Source: Hafnia alvei
GTDB lineage: Bacteria > Pseudomonadota > Gammaproteobacteria > Enterobacterales > Enterobacteriaceae
Reading direction: 5' to 3'
Assembly (NCBI RefSeq): GCF_900095695.1
Contig: NZ_FMIQ01000055.1
Span: 118,196 to 182,195, forward strand
Length of the DNA stretch: 64,000 bases
A program made the position numbers and the translations under genes. Below, piece by piece: positions 1-14,790 of this stretch. The notes under the pieces were generated by a model that saw only the letters and a list, made by a program, of their open reading frames with translations, did no database searches and had not been told where the DNA came from. Position 1 is the stretch's first letter; every line of letters begins with the position of its first letter.

Positions 1-333
1 TCCATCTTGGCGAATATAGGGGAGGTGATTGGGTGTATTGGGATTTGGCCACCAATAAGTACCAAAACTATAGTAGTCATGTTTATTATTCGATGCGGGA
101 GAAAGGCTTTTATCGACCACGCTGTAATTGGCGTGTTTAAGCGCGATGTTTGCCTCGGTGATGAGTTGCTCGAAAGCCGGCTGCAACGCAGATGCTGGCT
201 GTGTCAGTTGTTGTTTACTCGCGGCTAATGCTTCTGGCGAGTAAGTAAAATAGCGAGACTCGGCCGCATGGCTTAATGCTATAGAGCTGAATAACACGCA
301 TGAAATAACGCTGACGAGTAATTTAATCTTCAT
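1..333 (-). CDS. Alginate-lyase-family enzyme, N-terminal part (runs off the left edge)
   Basis: Only the first 111 codons are in the window. They begin with a cleavable signal peptide (hydrophobic core around residues 4-19, then SHAAES), so the enzyme should be exported to the periplasm. The motif DYYSFGTYWWPNPNTP followed by LPYIRQDG (about residues 84-110) is the hallmark start of the alginate lyase family (Pfam Alginate_lyase). The family cleaves uronate-containing polysaccharides by beta-elimination; the exact polymer cannot be told from this fragment. Two ATGs are adjacent (336 and 333). The second has better spacing from an AGGA ribosome site and is used here. It lies 30 bases after the KdgM-like porin gene on the same strand, so it is probably the third gene of a uronate-oligomer operon. 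Confidence 0.82.
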   Translation of the reverse strand, partial: MKIKLLVSVISCVLFSSIALSHAAESRYFTYSPEALAASKQQLTQPASALQPAFEQLITEANIALKHANYSVVDKSLSPASNNKHDYYSFGTYWWPNPNTPNHLPYIRQDG

Positions 334-363
334 CATTTTTCCTATTCAAATTTGTTTTTTGGG

Positions 364-1119
364 TTACAAGGTAAATGTCATGCCAATACGATAGCGTGAT
401 TCAGGAATATTTCCTTCGCCGTCGTAATATCCTTGTTTATCTAAATAATCATATTCGATGTATGGGCTAAACCAATCGTTCCACTTATAGCGCAGTGTGA
501 AAGCATTTTCCGTAGACCAGGTTTTCCCATTTTTATATTCATACTGATCGCTCGCATGTTTATAGACCGTGCCTTGATATAATACGCTCCACTGTTTATT
601 TATTTTATAACCAAGATATAAATCTAAGCGATTAACGCTATCGCGATGATATTCGCCATTATCATTTGTCGTTTCATAATCATTGTAATCATAACGATAG
701 CGTAGGCTGGTGCTTAGTTGGGGTGTTATTTTATAGTTGATCCTGAAATAAGGCCGAATCTGTGTGCCTTTACTGCTCCAGTGTAAAATGCCACCGGGCT
801 GAAGACTCCATTTATCGGTTAATGTGTAGGTATAGTTGGTCTCGATTTCGTTATAGTCCGAAGTAATGTCTCCCAACGAATGGGCACTATCGCTTTGATC
901 GGCGCCGTTAGGCCCTTTACCATTGTTTTTGTTGTTCTTATTATCGGTCTCCATACTGGCCCACCAGCCATTTTTCCAGCTTTCGCTGACTTTAAAGCGG
1001 GACTCATAGCTGTGGCTTCCTGCTCGATATCCGCCACGTACGTCGAAGGTAAGCGCATGAGAGATGAGGGGGGTCGCTGCAATCAGTAAACTGATTACAG
1101 AAATAATCTGTTTTTTCAT
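364..1119 (-). CDS. KdgM-family oligogalacturonate-type outer-membrane porin
   Basis: The 251-residue protein has a signal peptide (MKKQIISVISLLIAATPLISHA) written here only for its start: hydrophobic residues 4-18, cleavage after SHA. It is followed by alternating aromatic/polar beta strands typical of the small monomeric KdgM/NanC porins (usually about 215-240 residues), such as RGGYRAGSHSYESRFKVSE near the N terminus and RYRIGMTFTL at the end. The terminal aromatic/hydrophobic strand is as expected for an outer-membrane barrel. KdgM porins admit anionic oligouronides. It sits between a uronate permease gene (9 bases upstream) and an alginate-lyase-family gene, which fits uptake of polymer fragments. 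A loop rich in Asn/Lys/Gly near residues 60-75 looks insertion-like. Confidence 0.85.
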   Translation of the reverse strand: MKKQIISVISLLIAATPLISHALTFDVRGGYRAGSHSYESRFKVSESWKNGWWASMETDNKNNKNNGKGPNGADQSDSAHSLGDITSDYNEIETNYTYTLTDKWSLQPGGILHWSSKGTQIRPYFRINYKITPQLSTSLRYRYDYNDYETTNDNGEYHRDSVNRLDLYLGYKINKQWSVLYQGTVYKHASDQYEYKNGKTWSTENAFTLRYKWNDWFSPYIEYDYLDKQGYYDGEGNIPESRYRIGMTFTL

Positions 1120-1128
1120 GTTATTCCC

Positions 1129-2400
1129 TTATATGAAAGCAGTTTGCTGCGTGGTGTTATGCGTTTTTTTCTCTTTGACCAAGGTCCATAAGAAGGCGGC
1201 ACCAATAAGATCAAAGAACCCTAAGCCGACAAAGAAGAAGTTGTAACCAATCACGGCGACGGACGCGCCTAAGAACATTGAGAAAAGAAAGTTTCCCGTT
1301 CCCCCGCTGAGCGCGGCGAAACCGGTCGCCGTTGCCACTTCGGATTTATTAAATAAATCTGACGACATGGTGATAACGGTAATAGAGAGACATTGATGTG
1401 CAAAACCAGCAATGCAAAATAGTGCGACAGCCAAATAGATATTTTCGACGTGGCAGATAAACGCCATGCTGACCATGAGACAGGCCGCAAAGGTGTAGGT
1501 AATACGGCGTGAATTAATAATGGTGATGCCGCGATTATTTAAATAGCGCGCCATTATTCCTGAGAAAATACAGCCTAAATCTGAGGTTAAAAAAGGGAGC
1601 CAGGTAAACATAGCCACATGAGCCATATCGAGATGACGTTCGGTGACTAAATAAAGAGGCATCCAATAATGCAACGTTCCCCATGCGGGATCGGCCATAA
1701 AACGCGGCAGGGAAATGCCCCATAAATTGCGATTAGTGAGCATATCCTTGAGTTTAACTCGCTGGACGTTCTCCGTAGATTTCACCTGCCCATCGGCGAT
1801 CAAAATACGCTCTTCATCTGATAACGCCGGATTTTTTTCTGGTGACTGATAAAAAAATAGCCATAGAACCACCCAGATGAGACCAACCGCACCGGTGATA
1901 ATAAAGGACATTTCCCAGTTATATTCGAGTATTGCCCAAACTACCAAGGGAGGCGCCAGCATTGCGCCGAGGGACGTTCCCATACTGTAGATCCCGCAGG
2001 CCAAGCCGCGCTCTTTAGCGGGAAACCATTCAGCCACTACTTTCATACCGGCAGGATTTGCCGAAGATTCAGTAACGCCCATGGTACCTCGCCAAAATGC
2101 GAGAGACTGCCAGCCGCCAGCCGTGCCATGCGCCATATTGGCAACAGACCAACCGATAGCAAAAATGGCAATTCCCCTCTTAACACCGATGATATCGATG
2201 ACGTATCCCACCACCGGCGCAGCCAGCGCGTAGGTTGCTTGAAATGCACTGACGACGTATGAATATTGTTGCTGTGTGATGCCAAGTTCTTTAATTAAGG
2301 TTGGCGCGGCAATTCCTAATGCGCTGCGAGATAAATAGTTGGTGATTGTCCCTACGGTAACGAGCGCAATTATCCACCAACGTAATCCTTTAACTTTCAT
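1129..2400 (-). CDS. MFS hexuronate/anion:cation symporter, ExuT-like
   Basis: The 423-residue protein has twelve predicted membrane segments and the typical beginning of the ACS (anion:cation symporter) branch of the major facilitator superfamily: RWWIIALVTVGTITNYLSRS, then GYVIDIIGVKRG (motif A region) and the family sequence ESSANPAGMKVVAEWFPAKE near residues 110-130. ExuT-like members import galacturonate or glucuronate by proton symport across the inner membrane. It is the first gene of the leftward operon with the porin and the lyase-family enzyme. A KdgR-type operator lies just upstream, which supports a uronate substrate, although the exact sugar acid (mono- or di-uronide) is an inference. 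Confidence 0.85.
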   Translation of the reverse strand: MKVKGLRWWIIALVTVGTITNYLSRSALGIAAPTLIKELGITQQQYSYVVSAFQATYALAAPVVGYVIDIIGVKRGIAIFAIGWSVANMAHGTAGGWQSLAFWRGTMGVTESSANPAGMKVVAEWFPAKERGLACGIYSMGTSLGAMLAPPLVVWAILEYNWEMSFIITGAVGLIWVVLWLFFYQSPEKNPALSDEERILIADGQVKSTENVQRVKLKDMLTNRNLWGISLPRFMADPAWGTLHYWMPLYLVTERHLDMAHVAMFTWLPFLTSDLGCIFSGIMARYLNNRGITIINSRRITYTFAACLMVSMAFICHVENIYLAVALFCIAGFAHQCLSITVITMSSDLFNKSEVATATGFAALSGGTGNFLFSMFLGASVAVIGYNFFFVGLGFFDLIGAAFLWTLVKEKKTHNTTQQTAFI

Positions 2401-2424
2401 CCGTTATCCACCTTTTCTATTTTG

Positions 2425-2441
2425 TGAAACGATGTTTTATT
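2425..2441 (-). promoter_or_regulatory. KdgR-type operator
   Basis: TGAAACGATGTTTTATT fits the consensus TRAAAYRNYRTTTYATT remembered for the KdgR repressor at every position of this 17-base core. It is 25 bases upstream of the permease start codon, in the 361-base intergenic region with hisI. KdgR is an IclR-family repressor released by 2-keto-3-deoxygluconate, the common intermediate of uronate breakdown, so the permease-porin-lyase operon is expected to be induced by uronate catabolism. No kdgR gene is visible in the window. Confidence 0.75.
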
Positions 2442-2466
2442 AAAACAGATTTAATGTTTTGTTTAT

Positions 2467-2482
2467 TGTGATCGATGATCAA
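2467..2482. promoter_or_regulatory. CRP-like site, one good half
   Basis: TGTGATCGATGATCAA has a perfect left half (TGTGA) and a weak right half (ATCAA) with the correct six-base spacer. It lies 67-82 bases upstream of the permease start, next to the KdgR-type operator, the usual arrangement for catabolite-controlled uronate genes. The rest of the gap up to 2761 is AT-rich and shows no open frame or clear hairpin. Confidence 0.45.
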
Positions 2483-2761
2483 TATATTGATATTGTTGCA
2501 TTTTTTTCATGAATGATTTTTTGGGACATATTATTGCTATCGATCATTTAATTTTATAATCGTGAGAAGAAGTATTTTTGTTTGAAATAAACGGGAAGGA
2601 ACTCAATAGATTGGTGTTTTTTAGCCGGAGCTAATAAATAAGTTATTACTACAAATAGCGGCTTATTTAATTTGTGGCGAATGGAAAACGTCGCGGAGAG
2701 TGGGGAACGCCACCCAAAAAGTCGCGGATGGCGTTAAATAAGAAGAGGATAAATTCAGCGG

Positions 2762-3384
2762 CTATTTCTCATGCCGTTGGCGTAAATTATTAATCACCGC
2801 GCTGAGGTCCAGATCTTGATCCTGTAGCAATACCATCAGGTGATACATCAGGTCTGAGGCTTCATTCACCAGTTCGTCGCGGTCGTGCACCGTGGCGGCT
2901 AGCGCGGTTTCCACGCCTTCTTCTCCCACTTTCTGCGCGATACGCTTGGTGCCGCTGGCGTATAGGCTCGCGGTATAAGAGCTTTTCGGATCGGCATTTT
3001 TACGCTCTGCCAGCAACTGTTCTAACTGGAACAAAAATGCCCAGTCGGAGGCGGCAGGAGAGAAACAGCTGCTAGTCCCTTTGTGGCAGGTTGGGCCCTG
3101 AGGCTCCGCCAGAACCAGCAACGTATCGTTATCGCAGTCAGGCGTGATGCTGACAACGCTGAGGAAGTGGCCTGAGCTTTCGCCTTTGGTCCACAGGCGC
3201 TGCTTAGTACGCGAGTAAAACGTTACGTGGCGGCTACGATTGGTTTCATCGAGTGCTTCAGGTGTCATATAGCCCAGCATGAGCACTTCGCCGGATACCG
3301 CATGTTGAACGATCGCAGGCATCAGGTTATCGACTTTGTTCCAATCTAATTGTTCTTTCTGCTGTTCAGATAAAAAGGATTCTT

Positions 3385-3391
<7 letters not shown>
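2762..3391 (-). CDS. hisI: Bifunctional phosphoribosyl-AMP cyclohydrolase / phosphoribosyl-ATP pyrophosphatase (HisIE)
   Basis: Steps two and three of histidine synthesis are fused in this 209-residue protein, as in other enterobacteria (E. coli 203 residues). The N-terminal cyclohydrolase domain (about 1-115) shows LMLGYM, the metal motif DCDNDTLLV and CHKGTSSCF. The C-terminal MazG-like pyrophosphatase domain (about 120-209) shows [17 protein letters not shown] and the acidic [13 protein letters not shown]. It is the last gene of the minus-strand operon, and its start overlaps the end of hisF by seven bases, so the two are probably translationally coupled. Confidence 0.97.
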
Positions 3392-9006
<5,615 letters not shown>

Positions 9007-9007
<1 letters not shown>

Positions 9008-9906
9008 TACTCCATCATTTTTTCGATTGGCAGAACCAGAATCGAGCTAGCACCCAGAGACTTCAGTTTTTCCATGGTTTCCCAGAACAGGGTTTCGCTG
9101 CTCACCATGTGCATGGCGACACGGTTTTGGTCGCCGGCCAGCGGCAGTAATGTTGGACGTTCAGCCCCCGGCAACAGCTGAATAATTTGTTCTAGCTTGT
9201 CGCTTGGCGCGTGCAGCATGATGTATTTGGATTCGCGAGCTTGAATCACGCCTTGAATACGGGTCATCAGCTTGTCGATCAGCTCTTGCTTAGCCGCTGG
9301 CATTTCGCCATCGCGCTGGATCAGACAGGCTTTGGAGCGATAAATCACCTCAACTTCACGCAGGCCGTTAGCTTCTAACGTTGCGCCGGTAGACACCAAA
9401 TCGCAGATCGCATCGGAAAGGCCCGCGCGTGGCGCAACTTCCACCGAGCCGTTCAGCAGGCACGATTTAAAGCGGATATTTTGTTTATCGAGGTATTGCT
9501 TTAGCAGGTGTGGGTAGGAGGTCGCGATGCGGGAATCTTGCAAACACTGCGGGCCGTCGTAAGGAACGTCTAGCGGCATCGCCAGTGATAAACGACAGCT
9601 GCCGAAATCCAAGCGGCGCAGGGTGAAGTAGCGCGGATCTTCGCCCTGAGCGCGACGGCTCAGCAGCTCTTCTTCCAAAACGTTCTCGCCAATGATGCCT
9701 AAATCGACAACGCCATCCATCACCAATCCGGGGATATCGTCATCGCGAACGCGCAGAATATCGATAGGCATGTTTTCAGCGAAGGCGATCAAGCGTTGCT
9801 GCTGTAGATTAATTTTAATACCGCAGCGTGCCAGAAGCTCCTGAGAGTCTTCGCTCAGGCGACCGGATTTTTGCATGGCGATACGTAAACGAGTTTTGTC
9901 TAACAT
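9007..9906 (-). CDS. hisG: ATP phosphoribosyltransferase
   Basis: HisG catalyses the first, histidine-inhibited step (ATP + PRPP). The protein is 299 residues, exactly the E. coli length, if the ATG at 9906 ([16 protein letters not shown]) preceded by AGGGAAG is used. The open frame extends 13 codons further upstream without support. Key segments are [20 protein letters not shown], the PRPP-binding region [14 protein letters not shown] and the C-terminal regulatory (ACT-like) domain from about residue 225. Confidence 0.98.
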
Positions 9907-9964
9907 GTGGCTTCCCTTAATATTTTTTAAATTCTGTGGTGTCATTTAGCGATCTTTGGGCAAC

Positions 9965-9998
9965 AAAAAAGCCCTCGGAAGATAATCTTCCGAGGGCT
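9965..9998 (-). terminator. hisL attenuator: his operon attenuator terminator
   Basis: On the minus strand a 14-base-pair perfect stem (9970-9983 with 9985-9998, arms AGCCCTCGGAAGAT and its complement) is followed by a run of U residues (A-run 9965-9970 on the plus strand). It lies between the hisL leader peptide and hisG. A second hairpin at 10019-10044 (arms CTGGAAGA / TCTTCCAG) lies between leader peptide and terminator. Its arms repeat the GGAAGA/TCTTCC sequence of the terminator, so alternative pairing, as in the known his attenuator, is possible. Ribosome stalling on the histidine codons would favour readthrough. Confidence 0.95.
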
Positions 9999-10063
9999 CT
10001 CTTTTGCGTTCTGCGCCACTGGAAGATTGTTAACCGTCTTCCAGCACTCATCGGCCTGTCAGA

Positions 10064-10114
10064 CTAGTCAGGATGATGGTGATGATGGTGGCTGAACTGA
10101 ACGCGAGTAAGCAT
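10064..10114 (-). CDS. hisL: his operon leader peptide
   Basis: The 16-codon frame reads MLTRVQFSHHHHHHPD and ends in TAG. Six consecutive histidine codons (E. coli has seven) make it a sensor of charged tRNA-His. It begins 208 bases upstream of hisG and precedes the attenuator hairpins. The region 10115-10453 between hisL and yeeZ holds the divergent promoters. It contains a short inverted repeat (GCAGAC/GTCTGC, 10136-10153) in the his leader, and no further gene. Confidence 0.97.
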   Translation of the reverse strand: MLTRVQFSHHHHHHPD

Positions 10115-10453
10115 TTTTGTAATCCAATAATTTGGCAGACACTATTGTCTGCGTTAACTGTAAATTAACCTAAACCAAATACAGGGGGGATGGCAACCCC
10201 TTTTTTGTGGTCATTTTTTATTTTATCTATTGCCGCATCATGGCGAGAAAAGTTTAATATTTCGTTTTTGTTTCATTTACCCAGCATGATTGATTATTAC
10301 TGACAATACTTTACTGCACGATATAGCGTGGAAATTGTATAAACAGAGAGAGTGGCGTAGCCTGATTTATATGAATAAATTGTTTTCCATGCATAATTCA
10401 TTGAAATAAATAGTGCGACTAGGTCGCAGGTCATGCGTATTGAGAGGGCCGCA

Positions 10454-11281
10454 ATGAAAAAAATATCAATAGTAGGACTTGGTTGGGTTGGTATGCCGTT
10501 GGCCCTATCTCTGCTGGGGCATGGCTATCAGGTGGTTGGCAGTAAAACCACCTCCGACGGCGTTGAAGCTGCACGTATGAGCGGGATCGAATGTTATCCG
10601 TTGGTGATGACGCCCGAGCTCGAGTGTGAGCAAGACGATCTAGAGCAGCTGCTTGATGCCGATGCTTTAGTGATTACGCTGCCAGCCAGCCGCAAGCCAG
10701 AAGAGGGCGAGCGCTATTTGCATGCGGTTCAGCTTTTGGTGGATAGCGCTTTGGCGCACAACGTTCCACGGATTATCTTCCTAAGCTCTACCTCGGTTTA
10801 TGGCGACGCCGTTGGCACCGTCAATGAGCGCTCTGAGCTGCAGCCTAATACCAGTGCTGGCCGCACCTTAGCTGAGTTAGAAACGTGGCTGCACGATTTG
10901 CCAAATACCTCGGTTGATATTTTGCGCTTGGCAGGATTGGTTGGCGCAGGGCGTAATCCGGGACGTTTTCTCGCGGGAAAAACAGGTATTTCTGGTGCCA
11001 ACAGCGGCGTGAATCTGGTGCATCAGGACGACGTGATTGCGGCTATTCAGATGCTGCTCAAACTGCCGCAGGGTGGGCATGTGTATAACCTGTGTGCGCC
11101 GATCCATCCGACTAAAGCCGATTTTTATCCGCCTCTAGCGCGGGCTTTAGGACTGGAGCCACCGCAGTTTGCCGATGAAGATAAGCCTTCGCAGGGAAAA
11201 CTGGTGGATGGTAGCTTAATCAGCAAAGAATTAGGCTTCGAGTATCAGTATTCGAATCCGACGTTGATGCCATTGAATTGA
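10454..11281 (+). CDS. yeeZ: NAD(P)-binding SDR-like protein YeeZ
   Basis: The 275-residue protein matches E. coli YeeZ along its whole length (KKxxIVGLGWxGMPLA at the N terminus, IIFxSSTSVYGDA in the middle, NLVHxDDVIxAI, LGFEYQY near the C terminus). The N-terminal GLGWVGMP is a dinucleotide-binding glycine loop. It belongs to the extended short-chain dehydrogenase superfamily; no reaction is established to my knowledge. The open frame starts at 10433, but the ATG at 10454 follows GAGAGGG and matches the family start. It is divergent from hisL, as in E. coli. Confidence 0.95.
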   Translation: MKKISIVGLGWVGMPLALSLLGHGYQVVGSKTTSDGVEAARMSGIECYPLVMTPELECEQDDLEQLLDADALVITLPASRKPEEGERYLHAVQLLVDSALAHNVPRIIFLSSTSVYGDAVGTVNERSELQPNTSAGRTLAELETWLHDLPNTSVDILRLAGLVGAGRNPGRFLAGKTGISGANSGVNLVHQDDVIAAIQMLLKLPQGGHVYNLCAPIHPTKADFYPPLARALGLEPPQFADEDKPSQGKLVDGSLISKELGFEYQYSNPTLMPLN

Positions 11282-11341
11282 TATGCGGTTAACGTAAAAA
11301 GCCAGTCATTCGACTAATGCTGGCCACTTAAGCGTGATTTT

Positions 11342-11412
11342 AGGGGAAGTACACCGATGGGGTCGTAGCAGCTTTAGCTGCCGGAGCGCCCCGCGGTGTG
11401 CTAGCCCCGTGT
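11342..11412. other. GC-rich structured element of unknown identity
   Basis: Between yeeZ and rimO a compact, self-complementary segment stands out. ACACCG (11352-11357) pairs with CGGTGT (about 11393-11398), and the adjacent GGGG with CCCC. Inside is a small stem GCAGC-TTTA-GCTGC, and a second CCCCGTGTAT downstream can pair alternatively with the 5' arm. There is no U-run, so it is not a standard terminator, and no open frame. It may be a small RNA, an mRNA 3' structure or a repeat; I do not recognise it. Confidence 0.4.
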
Positions 11413-11481
11413 ATCTCGATCTCTTAAACGATCAGCATCAGTCATCTAACAGGCTTTTTGTTGCAGAAATCAGCGCCGCTT

Positions 11482-12798
11482 TTAGGCGCTAACGCTGCCC
11501 CACATATCGTATTCATCAACGTTTTCGATGGTGACGTTAACCACGTCGCCAATCTTCAGCGCGGTTGCGCCGTTGAGATAAACTGCGCCGTCGATTTCAG
11601 GTGCATCAGCCATGCTGCGGCCAATAGCGCCTTCTTCATCCACTTCATCAATGATAACGGGAAGTGTCAGGCCAATTTTGTCTTTCAGACGCTGGGCTGA
11701 AATTTGCTGCTGCAGCTGCATAAAGCGGTGGAAACGTTCTTCCTTCACCTCTTCCGGCACTTGGTCAGCCAACTCATTGGCGGTGGCACCTTCAACCGGG
11801 CTGAATTTGAAACAGCCAACGCGGTCGAGTTTCGCTTCACTCAGAAAATCGAGCAACATCTGGAAGTCTTCTTCGGTCTCGCCAGGGAATCCAACGATGA
11901 ACGTCGAGCGCAACGTGAGCTGCGGGCAGATTTCGCGCCAGCGCTTGATGCGCTCAAGGGTGCGTTCAACTGCGCCAGGGCGCTTCATCAGTTTAAGGAT
12001 TTTTGGACTGGCGTGCTGAAGCGGAATATCCAGATACGGCAATACTTTGCCTTCCGCCATCAATGGAATGACGTCATCCACGTGCGGATAGGGGTAAACG
12101 TAATGCAGGCGGATCCAAACACCCAGTGAGGAGAGCTGTTCACACAGGCCGATCATGCTGGTTTTCACCGGCTGACCGTTCCAGAATCCGGTGCGGTGTT
12201 TGACGTCAACGCCGTAGGCCGAGGTATCCTGCGAAATAACCAGCAGCTCTTTTACGCCCGCATCAACCAAACGTTTTGCCTCATCCAATACGGAACCAAT
12301 CGGGCGGCTATCCAGATCGCCACGCATGGATGGAATGATGCAGAACGTACAGCGATGATTACAGCCTTCGGATATCTTCAGGTAAGCGTAATGTTTGGGC
12401 GTGAGTTTGACACCCTGTTCCGGCACCAAGCTGGTAAACGGATTATGCGTTGGTTTCGGCACATACTGGTGTACGTGCTCGAGTACGGCTTCGTAGCTGT
12501 GTGGCCCAGTGATTTCCAAAACTTTAGGGTGAACCTCGCGGATCTGGTTCTCTTTTGCCCCTAAACAGCCGGTAACAATCACTTTTCCATTTTCGTTGAG
12601 CGCTTCACCGATAGCCTCTAACGATTCTTGCACGGCGCTGTCGATAAAACCGCAGGTGTTCACGATAACGAGTTCGGCGTCGTCGTAGCGGGGGACTACA
12701 TCATAACCTTCGGTGCGCAGTTCGGTCAGAATACGTTCGGAGTCCACTAGGTTTTTCGGGCAACCCAAAGACACAAAACCAATACGCGGTTGGTGCAT
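11482..12798 (-). CDS. rimO: Ribosomal protein uS12 (S12) methylthiotransferase
   Basis: RimO (438 residues; E. coli 441) is a radical-SAM enzyme that methylthiolates the conserved aspartate of ribosomal protein S12. The N-terminal UPF0004 domain has the three cluster cysteines Cys13, Cys49 and Cys78. The radical-SAM cluster motif is C146-NHR-C150-TF-C153. A C-terminal TRAM domain follows (about 370-438). It stands alone on the minus strand. In E. coli rimO lies a few genes before dacC; here about 22 kb of accessory genes separate them. Confidence 0.97.
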   Translation of the reverse strand: MHQPRIGFVSLGCPKNLVDSERILTELRTEGYDVVPRYDDAELVIVNTCGFIDSAVQESLEAIGEALNENGKVIVTGCLGAKENQIREVHPKVLEITGPHSYEAVLEHVHQYVPKPTHNPFTSLVPEQGVKLTPKHYAYLKISEGCNHRCTFCIIPSMRGDLDSRPIGSVLDEAKRLVDAGVKELLVISQDTSAYGVDVKHRTGFWNGQPVKTSMIGLCEQLSSLGVWIRLHYVYPYPHVDDVIPLMAEGKVLPYLDIPLQHASPKILKLMKRPGAVERTLERIKRWREICPQLTLRSTFIVGFPGETEEDFQMLLDFLSEAKLDRVGCFKFSPVEGATANELADQVPEEVKEERFHRFMQLQQQISAQRLKDKIGLTLPVIIDEVDEEGAIGRSMADAPEIDGAVYLNGATALKIGDVVNVTIENVDEYDMWGSVSA

Positions 12799-12962
12799 AT
12801 ATTACGCTCACAAAATGTTCAAAGAATAAAAACGGCTGCGATTTTACACGGGAATTTATTCCGCCTCTAGTTTTTATCATGGCGGGTGCCTAGGCTAGGT
12901 CAATTCGTAGTGATATTGTCAGAAATATGGCTGCGGAGTGAACGATTTTTAAGGATGCATAG

Positions 12963-13514
12963 GTGGTGATACTAGAAACTCAAAGACTAATCATGCGGCA
13001 AATAAATGAATCAGACTGGGCATTTTTCAGCGATCTTTACCGTGATGAGCAAGCTATGGCGCTGATTGCCGATACGCAAACAGAGCAGCAAATTTTGGCT
13101 GCTTTCGATTGCCGCTTACCTGAATGGCGTAAAGAACTGCCCCAATGGTTGTGCTTAGTCATGATTGATAGAGACTCTGGCCAGCGAGTGGGATTGACCG
13201 GTTTTGTTTCTGAATGGCTGCCACATCGTATGGCGGAAGTTGGTTTCATCATTCCCCCTAAATTTCAACGCAAAGGCTATGGCAAAGAATCTCTCGCTGC
13301 GCTGATTGATTTTGCGTTTTCACAATGTGGCTATCACAAGCTAAAGGCGGTGGTGACTTCAGGCAATGAGGCATCGCGGGGATTATTATTGCACGGCGGT
13401 TTTCAGCAGGAAGGTTGCTTGCGGCAGAATTATTTTCTACAGGGAAAATGGCATGATGACTGGGTTTTCGGCTTGTTGGCCGAAGAATATAGCAGGGGCG
13501 AACCCCTGCTATGA
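12963..13514 (+). CDS. GNAT-family N-acetyltransferase (RimJ/RimL-like)
   Basis: The 183-residue protein has the GNAT fold typical of the RimJ/RimL branch: LETQRLIMRQINESDW at the N terminus, MAEVGFIIPPKFQRKGYGKESLAALIDFAF (acetyl-CoA loop with QRKGYG) and the final ASRGLLLHGGFQQEGCLRQNYF. Such enzymes acetylate protein N termini or small molecules; the substrate is unknown. The start is GTG at 12963, eight bases after AAGG; the nearby ATG at 12955 is closed by a stop after four codons. Confidence 0.85.
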   Translation: MVILETQRLIMRQINESDWAFFSDLYRDEQAMALIADTQTEQQILAAFDCRLPEWRKELPQWLCLVMIDRDSGQRVGLTGFVSEWLPHRMAEVGFIIPPKFQRKGYGKESLAALIDFAFSQCGYHKLKAVVTSGNEASRGLLLHGGFQQEGCLRQNYFLQGKWHDDWVFGLLAEEYSRGEPLL

Positions 13515-13523
13515 TTCGATTTA

Positions 13524-14720
13524 TTATTCAGCTAATTTCCTCTTCACAAAGAGCTGAGCACAAAGAAGAAGCACCAATACTCCGGCGATAACCAGTAAAT
13601 GCTCGATGCGAAAATGATCGGCAAGTGGGCCGAATAGCACCATACCCAGCGGCAAAGCACAGCAGTTGGCGACCTGTACCAAGCTGAAAATTCTACCGTG
13701 CATTTCCGGTATCACTTTCTCCTGCAGAAGAGAAGTCACCGGTGCGTTAAAGCACGGCATGGTGATCCCTATCAGGAAATTAAAAACCAGATAAATGCTG
13801 AATAGGGGCGCGCAGCCAAGTGCAATCATGAAAAAGCCATAGGCTCCGCCAGCGAATAAGGTCGTGCGTAGGCGGCTGGTAAATCCTCCCCACATCGCAA
13901 TCAATATTCCGCCTGCAATGGCCCCGCTGCTAAAGGCCATTTCATTGATGGCTAAACGCCATGCCTCTGGGCCAAACGAACGACTGACCATCAGGGGCGT
14001 CATAAATGCCGCAGGGCTTATTAAGATCATCATGGCAATCAAGAACATAATCAGATAGCGGATAAACGGATTTTGTCGAAGGTAGTGGAAGCCTTCACCG
14101 ATAGCCTTGATAGTCGATTTACCGTCAAGATTGCCGTTTGTGAGTTTGGTGATCTTTAACATCGACATAAACACTAAGCCAATCGCGGCGGTAATGACGT
14201 CGGCGAAGAAGATTTTCTCGATGGAGAAATAAGCATACAGAACGCCGCTGGCCGCCGGAGCAATCAGCATATTTAGCGAACTTAATGTGCTGTTGATTCC
14301 ATTTATCTTTATCAAATGATCTTTCGGCACCAGTTGAGGAATGATCGCATTCACCGTTGGTGTTTGAATCCCCGAGCCAAAAGAACGAACGGCTAACACG
14401 GCAAAGATCAACCATAGCGGCTTGTATCCTAAGATAAATGCAATAGCCAATAGCAGCGTCACCAGCGCGATAGCCGCGTCCGAAATCATACTGACATACT
14501 TGCGGTTATAGCGATCTACCCATACACCGGCAAACAGCGAAATAACGAGCTGAGGCAAAAAACCGCACAGCGTCGAAATGGTGATCATCAACCCTGAAGA
14601 CGTCGTCAGCGTGATGTACCAAATAATGGCGTATTGCACGATGGATGAACCAAGCAGGGTCACTGTTTGGGCTGAGAGGAAAAGGGCGATGTCCTTTTTC
14701 CAATGAAGTTGTTGCGTCAT
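13524..14720 (-). CDS. MFS drug exporter, MefA/H+-antiporter-3-like
   Basis: This 398-residue protein has about twelve membrane segments. The motif FAGVWVDRYNRKYV in loop 2-3 and the N-terminal sequence VTLLGSSIVQYAIIWYITL are typical of the MFS branch that contains the macrolide efflux protein MefA. It probably exports a drug or toxic compound from the cytoplasm. The open frame begins with TTG at 14735, but the ATG at 14720 is more likely; neither has a strong ribosome site. An intrinsic terminator ends only 25 bases upstream of the ATG and a short leader frame precedes it, which suggests attenuation control. It converges with the GNAT gene. Confidence 0.82.
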   Translation of the reverse strand: MTQQLHWKKDIALFLSAQTVTLLGSSIVQYAIIWYITLTTSSGLMITISTLCGFLPQLVISLFAGVWVDRYNRKYVSMISDAAIALVTLLLAIAFILGYKPLWLIFAVLAVRSFGSGIQTPTVNAIIPQLVPKDHLIKINGINSTLSSLNMLIAPAASGVLYAYFSIEKIFFADVITAAIGLVFMSMLKITKLTNGNLDGKSTIKAIGEGFHYLRQNPFIRYLIMFLIAMMILISPAAFMTPLMVSRSFGPEAWRLAINEMAFSSGAIAGGILIAMWGGFTSRLRTTLFAGGAYGFFMIALGCAPLFSIYLVFNFLIGITMPCFNAPVTSLLQEKVIPEMHGRIFSLVQVANCCALPLGMVLFGPLADHFRIEHLLVIAGVLVLLLCAQLFVKRKLAE

Positions 14721-14744
14721 GGTATTGATACTCAAGTTTTTTCA

Positions 14745-14781
14745 ATAAAAAAGCCGGTTCGCACTGCTGGCGGCCCGGCTT
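14745..14781 (-). terminator. Leader terminator of the MFS exporter (attenuator candidate)
   Basis: On the minus strand AAGCCGG pairs with CCGGCTT (14775-14781 with 14751-14757) and is followed by TTTTTTATT. It lies after the 11-codon leader frame and before the exporter start, so it can only terminate the exporter's own mRNA. The 5' arm segment at 14767-14775 (GGCCGCCAG) can instead pair with CTGTGGCC at 14830-14837, just before the leader ATG. This would be an antiterminator. Confidence 0.7.
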
Positions 14782-14790
14782 AAAGATTGT

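Noticed and set aside
10183..10206. Possible terminator GGGG-ATGGCAA-CCCC-TTTTTT between hisL and yeeZ
   Set aside because: The stem is only four base pairs and no transcript in that direction would need it.
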